From the NCBI GenBank assembly GCA_039822045.1, contig JBCBMY010000012.1, forward strand, positions 119,518 to 183,517: a stretch of DNA of 64,000 nucleotides. The letters are read 5' to 3'. The stretch's first letter is position 1, and each line of letters begins with the position of its first letter. A model generated the notes under the pieces. That model was not told the DNA's origin. It was given only the letters and a program-made list of their open reading frames with translations, and did no database searches. Positions 59,083 to 64,000 of the stretch are shown piece by piece. This DNA is from HLUCCA09 sp039822045 (GTDB lineage Bacteria > Pseudomonadota > Alphaproteobacteria > Rhodobacterales > Rhodobacteraceae). The position numbers and the translations under genes were made by a program.

Positions 59083-60930
59083 TCAGGTCAGCATACCCTT
59101 TCCCTGTCCCAGAGCGGATTGCATTGTGCGGACGACCACGAACGCGTCGCGCAGGTGCGAGCGTTGCAGGTCGCTGAGATCGGCGGGCCGCATATAATTG
59201 TCGGGCTTTTGCCCAAGGCGGATTTCATCGGCCTGCCGCTCGAGACGGGTATGTGCGATCAGATCGTAGGCGTCGAGCAGGTCGTGGCCGCCGGAGCCCG
59301 AGATAACCCCCGCAGCCAGGGCCGCCTCGAGGCGGGCCCGCGTGTTGACTGGCGTGATCGCGCCCTTGAGGGCATAGACCCGGCCAAGGTCGACCACCGG
59401 CACCACGCCATTGTGCTTGAGGTCTACCTCGTTCTTGTGCTCGCCCGAGCGGACGGTCGCGAACCCGCGGAACAGGCCTAGGGGCGGTGTGTGCTTGAGC
59501 GAGTTCGCGATCATGTGGCCCACGAAGATCGAATTGCGCCCGGCCGCGGCCAGCACCTCTTCCTGCAGGCTCTCGAACAGGTGCGTCGCGCCGCCGATCG
59601 GCCGCAGGTCGAACATGACCGAGGCGAGCATCTGCGCCTCGGGGTCGGGCGTGTCGATCCAGCCGCGGAAATAGCGCTGCCAGACGGCGCGCGGCTGCCG
59701 CCAGCGCGGGTTCGAGGCCATCATGTCTCCGGGGCAGAGGAAGTAGCCGCAGGTGTCGAGCCCGGCGCAAACGAAGTCGGCCAGCTCTTTGAACCAGTCG
59801 AGATCTTCGGCGCGCGTGTCGTCGGACAGGATCAGGCAATTGTCCTGGTCGCTGACACCCGTTTGCTCCTGCCGGCCTTGCGAGCCGCAAGCGAGCCAGA
59901 GATAGTCCGACGGGGCCGGGCCAAACTCGCGCTCGGCAAGCGTCAGGAGGCGCCGGGTGCAGGCATCGGCGATGTCGGTGATCAGCCGCGTGGTCACCTC
60001 ATGGCGATTGCCCGCGCCGACAAGCTGGGCCAGGAGTTGCGGCAACCGGGCCGTGACGTCGGCCATCTGCGCGGCGCTTTCGGCCCGCGCGATGTCGGCC
60101 ACCATGGCGCCGGAGGACACGGCCTGAAAGCGTGTCAGGTCGGTCTGCGTCAGCATCCCGACCACGCGGTCGCCCTCCGTCACTGGCACGTGGCCAATCC
60201 CGCGTTCGAGCATGAGGTTCAAAAGGTCCGAGCCGAGGGCTGTTGGGGGCAGCGTGAGGGGCGCTGTCGTCATGATGTCTGCAACGGGCGTCTCGGGCGA
60301 TAGGCCTCGGGCCACCGCCTTGTGGGCCATGTCGCGCACCGTGACGATGCCGATCAGGCGCGCTTCGGCATCGGTCACCGGTAGGCACGAGACATGGGCA
60401 TCGCGCATCGTTGCGGCGGCTTGCCGGATCGGGGCATCGCGGCCGATCGTGACCGGCGCGCGCGCCATCAGGTCCCCCACGCGCTGGGTGGCGAGGTCGG
60501 ACTTCTTCTCGGGGATCGGCGCGCGCGAGCGATCGAAAAACCGGGCAAAGGCCGGGCTTTCGTCGATCTGGCGGTGAAACTCGGCGCGAGGCAGCACCAA
60601 AAGCGTCGCGTCCTCGACAACGCGGGCCGTGGTGACGGCGAGGCCGCCGCGCACGAGCCCGCGCTCGCCAAAGCTGTTGCGGCCCTGCAGGAGCGAGACG
60701 GCCGCGCCATTGTCGTCGGTCACCTCAACGCGGCCGGTGACGATCAGGTAGAGGCCGCGGAGCATCTCGCCGTGGGAATAAAGCGTGGTTCCGGCAGGGG
60801 CGTCCTCGAGCTCAAAGGCCTCGGCCACGCGGGCCAGCTCTTCGGGCGTGAGGCTGTCGTAGGGGTGGACCGTCGCCAGAAAGGCCTGAACCTGGGCGTC
60901 CGACGCAAGGCGCTGGTCAGCTTCGGTCAC
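59083..60930 (-). CDS. CNMP/CBS/nucleotidyltransferase (DUF294) regulatory protein
   Basis: A 615-residue cytoplasmic protein. Residues about 20-140 are a CNMP-like beta-roll (GTTLYSHGEMLRGLYLIVTG, NSFGERGLV). Residues about 150-270 hold two CBS motifs (VGDLMARAPVTIGRDAPIRQ, LIGIVTVRDMAHKAV; VADIMTTAPLTLPP, HVPVTEGDRVVGML). The middle is a DUF294 nucleotidyltransferase (WLACGSQGRQEQTGVSDQDN) and the rest its helical substrate domain. Proteins of this kind are usually encoded beside acetate symporters and DnaQ-like exonucleases; adenine-nucleotide sensing by the CBS pair is likely. It starts at GTG with GGAGGAG six bases upstream, and a hairpin loop upstream is complementary to that site. Confidence 0.92.
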   Translation of the reverse strand: MTEADQRLASDAQVQAFLATVHPYDSLTPEELARVAEAFELEDAPAGTTLYSHGEMLRGLYLIVTGRVEVTDDNGAAVSLLQGRNSFGERGLVRGGLAVTTARVVEDATLLVLPRAEFHRQIDESPAFARFFDRSRAPIPEKKSDLATQRVGDLMARAPVTIGRDAPIRQAAATMRDAHVSCLPVTDAEARLIGIVTVRDMAHKAVARGLSPETPVADIMTTAPLTLPPTALGSDLLNLMLERGIGHVPVTEGDRVVGMLTQTDLTRFQAVSSGAMVADIARAESAAQMADVTARLPQLLAQLVGAGNRHEVTTRLITDIADACTRRLLTLAEREFGPAPSDYLWLACGSQGRQEQTGVSDQDNCLILSDDTRAEDLDWFKELADFVCAGLDTCGYFLCPGDMMASNPRWRQPRAVWQRYFRGWIDTPDPEAQMLASVMFDLRPIGGATHLFESLQEEVLAAAGRNSIFVGHMIANSLKHTPPLGLFRGFATVRSGEHKNEVDLKHNGVVPVVDLGRVYALKGAITPVNTRARLEAALAAGVISGSGGHDLLDAYDLIAHTRLERQADEIRLGQKPDNYMRPADLSDLQRSHLRDAFVVVRTMQSALGQGKGMLT

Positions 60931-60968
60931 GGCAGGCTCCTCCGTTTGGGTCGGTCAGAGACGAAAGG

Positions 60969-61032
60969 GGCGGCGCGTTCAGGGAGGAGACGCGCCGCCA
61001 GAGCATGGGCCGGACCCTGTATGGTCCGGCCC
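60969..61032 (-). promoter_or_regulatory. tandem hairpins between actP-like and DUF294 genes, one with a CUCCUCC loop
   Basis: On the minus strand, GGGCCGGACC/GGTCCGGCCC (61032-61007, loop six) lies 10 bases after the symporter stop. Next, GGCGGCGCGT/ACGCGCCGCC (60999-60969) closes an 11-base loop with CTCCTCCC. That loop is complementary over seven bases to the ribosome site GGAGGAG (60943-60937) of the DUF294 gene. It may act as a partial terminator and as a translation control. Confidence 0.6.
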
Positions 61033-61041
61033 GGCCCGTCG

Positions 61042-62829
61042 TTAGTGGTCGGCGGCGGCGGCACCGGCCCCGCGGGGGATGCGCACGCTTTCGACGAGGT
61101 CCTGGATCTCCTTCGGCGGAGCGGCCGTGACCCGGCTCACTGCAATCGCGGTGGCGAAGTTCAGCATAGCACCGATCGCGCCGAACGAGGTCGACTTGAT
61201 CGAGAGCAGCAGCGGATCTGCATCCGTGAAGGTGTTGGTGCCTGGGATGAAGAACCAGCCCTTGTGCAGGAAGATGTAGACCAGCGTCACACCCAGACCG
61301 ACGAGCATGCCCGCAACCGCACCGGTGTTGTTCACCCGCTTGGAGAAGATGCCCATCATCAGCGCCGGGAAGATCGACGCAGCGGCCAGACCGAAGGCGA
61401 GCGCCACGGTTTGCGCCGCAAAGCCCGGTGGGTTGAGGCCAAGCCAGGTGGCGACACCGATGGCGACGGCCATGGCGATCCGAGCAGACAGGAGCTCGTT
61501 GCTCTCCGACATGTTCGGCGTCAGCTGACCTTTCAGAAGGTCGTGGCTCACGGCCGATGAGATCGCCAGAAGCAGGCCGGCAGCGGTGGAGAGCGCAGCG
61601 GCAAGGCCGCCCGCAGCCACCAGACCGATCACCCAGCCAGGCAGGTTGGCGATTTCGGGGTTGGCCAGCACCAGGATGTCGCGATTGAAGTTCGTCAGCT
61701 CGTTGCCGGTCCAACCGGCCGCGGCTGCGCGCTCTTCCATCGCGGCAGAGCCGTCGTTGTAGTACTGGATCTTGCCGTCGTTGTTCTTGTCTTCCCAGCC
61801 AAGGAGGCCCGTCTTCTGCCAGGTGAGCATCCAGGCATAGTCCGGATCGGTCTCGATGGTCTCGACCGCCACCGCCTCACCGCTCGTGCCATTCGGCCAG
61901 AACATGTCGGTGATGTTGAGGCGCGCCATCGCGCCCACCGCCGGAGCCGTCAGGTAGAGAAGCGCAATGAAGACCAGCGCCCAGCCCGCGGACCAGCGTG
62001 CGCCGGCCACCGTGGGAACGGTGAAGAAGCGCATGATGACGTGGGGCAGACCGGCGGTGCCGATCATCAGGCTCAGCGTGAAGAGCACCATGTTCAGCGT
62101 GTCTGAGTGGTGCGCGGTGTATTCCGCAAAGCCCAGCTCGGTCACCGTGGCATCGAGCTTGGCCAGCAGCGGCTCGCCCGACGCGACATGTTCGCCGAAG
62201 AGGCCAAGGCCCGGCACCGGGTTGCCCGTCAGCTGCAGCGAGATGAAGATTGCCGGGATCGTGTAGGCCGTGATCAGCACAACATACTGAGCGACCTGGG
62301 TGTAGGTCACGCCCTTCATGCCGCCGAACACCGCGTAGGCGAAGACAACCGCGGCACCGATGAAGAGGCCGGTGGTGTTGTCCACCTCGAGGAAACGGCC
62401 AAAGGCCACGCCCACGCCGGTCATCTGTCCGATCACGTACGTGATTGACGCCACGATGAGGCAGATCACCGCTACCATGCGCGCGGTCGGGCTGTAGAAC
62501 CGGTCGCCGATGAACTCAGGGACCGTGAACTTGCCGAACTTGCGCAGGTAGGGCGCGAGGAGGAGCGCGAGCAGCACATAGCCGCCGGTCCAGCCCATCA
62601 GGAAGGTCGAGTTGTCGTAGCCGGTGAAGGCGATGAGGCCCGCCATCGAGATGAACGAGGCCGCCGACATCCAGTCAGCGCCCGTGGCCATCCCGTTGAC
62701 AACCGGGTGAACGCCGCGGCCAGCGGCATAGAACTCGCTCGTCGAGCCCGCGCGGGCCCAAATCGCGATGCCGATATAGAGCGCGAAGGAGGCGCCTATA
62801 AACAGCCAGTTGAGTACAAACTGATCCAT
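61042..62829 (-). CDS. sodium/acetate symporter family protein (ActP-like, VC_2705 type)
   Basis: A 595-residue sodium:solute symporter with about thirteen helices. Family motifs: GADWMSAASFISMAGLIA, TVPEFIGDRFYS, LPHVIMRFFTVP and AAALSTAAGLLLAISSAV. A periplasmic or loop insert (about 315-385) is hydrophilic, with a DKNNDGKIQYYN segment resembling an EF-hand-type calcium loop. With the DUF4212 subunit gene upstream and acs in the operon, acetate uptake is the likely role. It starts 15 bases after the small subunit's stop. Confidence 0.93.
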   Translation of the reverse strand: MDQFVLNWLFIGASFALYIGIAIWARAGSTSEFYAAGRGVHPVVNGMATGADWMSAASFISMAGLIAFTGYDNSTFLMGWTGGYVLLALLLAPYLRKFGKFTVPEFIGDRFYSPTARMVAVICLIVASITYVIGQMTGVGVAFGRFLEVDNTTGLFIGAAVVFAYAVFGGMKGVTYTQVAQYVVLITAYTIPAIFISLQLTGNPVPGLGLFGEHVASGEPLLAKLDATVTELGFAEYTAHHSDTLNMVLFTLSLMIGTAGLPHVIMRFFTVPTVAGARWSAGWALVFIALLYLTAPAVGAMARLNITDMFWPNGTSGEAVAVETIETDPDYAWMLTWQKTGLLGWEDKNNDGKIQYYNDGSAAMEERAAAAGWTGNELTNFNRDILVLANPEIANLPGWVIGLVAAGGLAAALSTAAGLLLAISSAVSHDLLKGQLTPNMSESNELLSARIAMAVAIGVATWLGLNPPGFAAQTVALAFGLAAASIFPALMMGIFSKRVNNTGAVAGMLVGLGVTLVYIFLHKGWFFIPGTNTFTDADPLLLSIKSTSFGAIGAMLNFATAIAVSRVTAAPPKEIQDLVESVRIPRGAGAAAADH

Positions 62830-62844
62830 CTGTCCCGTTGCTCC

Positions 62845-63105
62845 TTATTTCTCGTCGACGCCGAATTCGCGGTCGAGACGGTTCATGCGCCAGGCGTAGA
62901 AGAAGATCAGCGCCAGGAAGACGAGGATCGAGCCTTGCTGGGCGAACCAGAAGCCCAGATCGGCCCCGCCAACGGAGATGCCCGACAACAGTGGTCGCAG
63001 CAGAATTCCGAAGCCGAAGGACACGATGGCCCAGATCACGAGGCACCAGGTGACGATGCGGATGTTCGCCGCCCAGTAGCCATTTTCCTCAGGTTTGTCC
63101 GACAT
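62845..63105 (-). CDS. DUF4212 small subunit of the sodium symporter
   Basis: An 86-residue protein with two membrane helices (IVTWCLVIWAIVSFGFGILL and FWFAQQGSILVFLALIFFYA), then the conserved YAWRMNRLDREFGVDE. It matches DUF4212 proteins that pair with VC_2705-type symporters, in the way YjcH pairs with ActP. GGGAGGA precedes the ATG at 63105. Confidence 0.92.
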   Translation of the reverse strand: MSDKPEENGYWAANIRIVTWCLVIWAIVSFGFGILLRPLLSGISVGGADLGFWFAQQGSILVFLALIFFYAWRMNRLDREFGVDEK

Positions 63106-63168
63106 ATGCGGTCCTCCCTTAGGGGTTGAAGTTCCGGCCTGCACCCCACGCGCGGGCCGGTCTTGCAT

Positions 63169-63214
63169 GCTCCGGGCGGCGGCCCGAAGCGGCCGGCAGG
63201 GGTGGCCCTGCCGG
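63169..63214 (-). terminator. tandem hairpins after adk
   Basis: On the minus strand CCGGCAGGG/CCCTGCCGG (63214-63193, loop four) begins eight bases after the adk stop. A second hairpin follows (63190-63169, GCTTCGGGC with GCCCGGAGC, one mismatch). No U-tract is present, so partial read-through into the symporter genes is expected. Confidence 0.55.
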
Positions 63215-63222
63215 ATCTCTGG

Positions 63223-63855
63223 TCAGCCCGCGCGAAGCTGTTCGACGAGGTCGCCGAGGGCGGCGGAGATCGACGAGATCTCGCCCATCGCATCGACGCT
63301 CGCGAGCTGGCCGCGCGCCTCGTAGAAGGCGATGAGCGGTGCAGTCTGTTCGTGGTAGGCTGCGAGCCGTGCCGTGACGGTCTCGGCGTTGTCGTCCGCG
63401 CGCACCTGCTGGCCTGCAGCCCGCGCCTGCTCCGCGCGGTTGAGAATGCGCTGCACGAGCACCGCATCGTCCACTCGCAACTCGATCACCGCGTCCAGGC
63501 TTTGACCGGTCTTCTTGAGCAGGTCATCCAGCGCACGCGCCTGGGCCAAGGTACGCGGGAAGCCATCAAAGATGAAACCGTTGGCACGGACGGTGTTGAG
63601 CTTCTCCTCGATCAAGCCGACGACGATCTCATCGGTGACAAGCTCGCCACGCGCCATGACGTCGGCCACGCGGTTGCCAAGCTCCGTGCCGCTCTTCTTG
63701 GCTTCCCTGAGCATGTCGCCCGTGGAAAGCTGCACAAGCCCATGGTTTTGCGTGAGGATCTCGGCCTGTGTTCCTTTGCCGGCCCCTGGGGGGCCAAGCA
63801 GGATCACGTTGACGGTGCGGGTGAGTGTTTCGGTCTGTCCGTCCATGTCACTCAC
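63223..63855 (-). CDS. adk: adenylate kinase encoded beside acs
   Basis: A 210-residue adenylate kinase (AMP + ATP to 2 ADP). Walker A is LLGPPGAGKGTQ, the NMP-binding part LSTGDMLREA, and FDGFPRTLAQARAL is the family signature. The LID is of the short, zinc-free kind (NRAEQARAAGQQVRADDN). GTG at 63855 overlaps the acs stop (GTGA); an in-frame ATG at 63846 is the alternative. Position directly after acs suggests that it removes the AMP that acetate activation makes. A second, housekeeping adk is expected elsewhere in the ribosomal protein operon. Confidence 0.94.
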   Translation of the reverse strand: MSDMDGQTETLTRTVNVILLGPPGAGKGTQAEILTQNHGLVQLSTGDMLREAKKSGTELGNRVADVMARGELVTDEIVVGLIEEKLNTVRANGFIFDGFPRTLAQARALDDLLKKTGQSLDAVIELRVDDAVLVQRILNRAEQARAAGQQVRADDNAETVTARLAAYHEQTAPLIAFYEARGQLASVDAMGEISSISAALGDLVEQLRAG

Positions 63856-64000
63856 GCCCTGTTCATCCTGTTTTGTATGAGGTCATTGACGACGGTTGGG
63901 TCTGCGAGGGTTGAGGTGTCACCGAGGGCGGCGTAGTCGTTTTCGGCGATTTTGCGCAGGATGCGGCGCATGATCTTGCCCGACCGGGTTTTGGGCAGGC
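63852..64000 (-). CDS. acs: acetyl-CoA synthetase (partial, C-terminus only)
   Basis: The last 49 codons of an AMP-forming acetyl-CoA synthetase; the rest lies past the right edge. The sequence LPKTRSGKIMRRILRKIAE carries the conserved A10-type motif with the catalytic and acetylatable lysine (K of SGKI), and LGDTSTLADPTVV is the usual C-terminal end of Acs. The stop overlaps the adk start, so acs is the first visible gene of the acetate operon. Confidence 0.95.
   Translation of the reverse strand, partial: LPKTRSGKIMRRILRKIAENDYAALGDTSTLADPTVVNDLIQNRMNRA

Noticed and set aside
1..64000. Mobile elements or prophage
   Set aside because: No transposase, integrase, terminal inverted repeats or phage structural genes were seen, and base composition is uniform apart from small intergenic AT-rich patches.

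Overview
The window is high-GC chromosomal DNA that reads as an alphaproteobacterium of the Rhodobacteraceae type. This is an inference from gene content: RibBX-RibH-NusB order, phosphatidylcholine synthase, a YcjX-YcjF pair, paired small DUF1127 proteins, an acetyl-CoA synthetase/symporter/DUF294 acetate locus, and a nusB-distal intergenic motif of a kind I recall as common in that family. I see no tRNA, rRNA, phage, IS element or CRISPR array. Both edges cut genes: a UlaG-like hydrolase on the left and acetyl-CoA synthetase on the right.

Layout. 1-3.7 kb: UlaG-like hydrolase start, phytanoyl-CoA dioxygenase, a divergent AraC regulator and a CadC-like winged-helix/TPR regulator. 4.0-19.7 kb: sixteen co-directional plus-strand genes dominated by thiol, sulfur and peroxide chemistry (1-Cys peroxiredoxin, exported rhodanese, cupin-AraC regulator, OsmC, two DUF1127 proteins, FAD monooxygenase-like protein, a cysteine synthase-glutaredoxin fusion, GNAT, di-heme peroxidase), followed by exported, outer-membrane and lipid genes (3-hydroxybutyrate dehydrogenase, patatin, bicupin, MFS exporter). 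19.7-31.7 kb: mixed metabolic genes (PEP mutase-family lyase flanked by two copies of a structured repeat, class III aminotransferase, lipoate-ligase-like protein, degenerate MBL protein, amine-oxidase/cupin pair, MetY, M23 peptidase with five repeats, SIMPL protein). 31.9-41 kb: a 1630-residue low-complexity single-pass protein, a Kef-type antiporter, a TPR protein, an SCP2 protein and a lysophospholipase-like hydrolase. 41-50.9 kb: rib-nusB operon, Pcs, IleS, small stress-type proteins and a MarR/DUF1428 divergon with a second, truncated DUF1428 copy. 51-56 kb: YcjX-YcjF-(CNMP+thioredoxin-reductase-like) operon and truA. 56-64 kb: an acetate module on the minus strand.

The acetate module is the most coherent system: acs, adk (overlapping acs, well placed to recycle the AMP that Acs makes), DUF4212 and ActP-like symporter subunits, a CNMP/CBS/nucleotidyltransferase protein, a small membrane protein, a stand-alone receiver, and a membrane PAS protein whose kinase-like region lacks the phosphoacceptor His and is fused to a DEDDh exonuclease.

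At RNA level, the minus strand at 23.90-23.98 kb carries a hairpin exposing a CCUCCUCCCC loop followed directly by a Rho-independent terminator, the layout of the CCUCC-motif sRNAs of alphaproteobacteria. A second hairpin with a CUCCUCC loop lies just upstream of the DUF294 gene and is complementary to that gene's own Shine-Dalgarno sequence.
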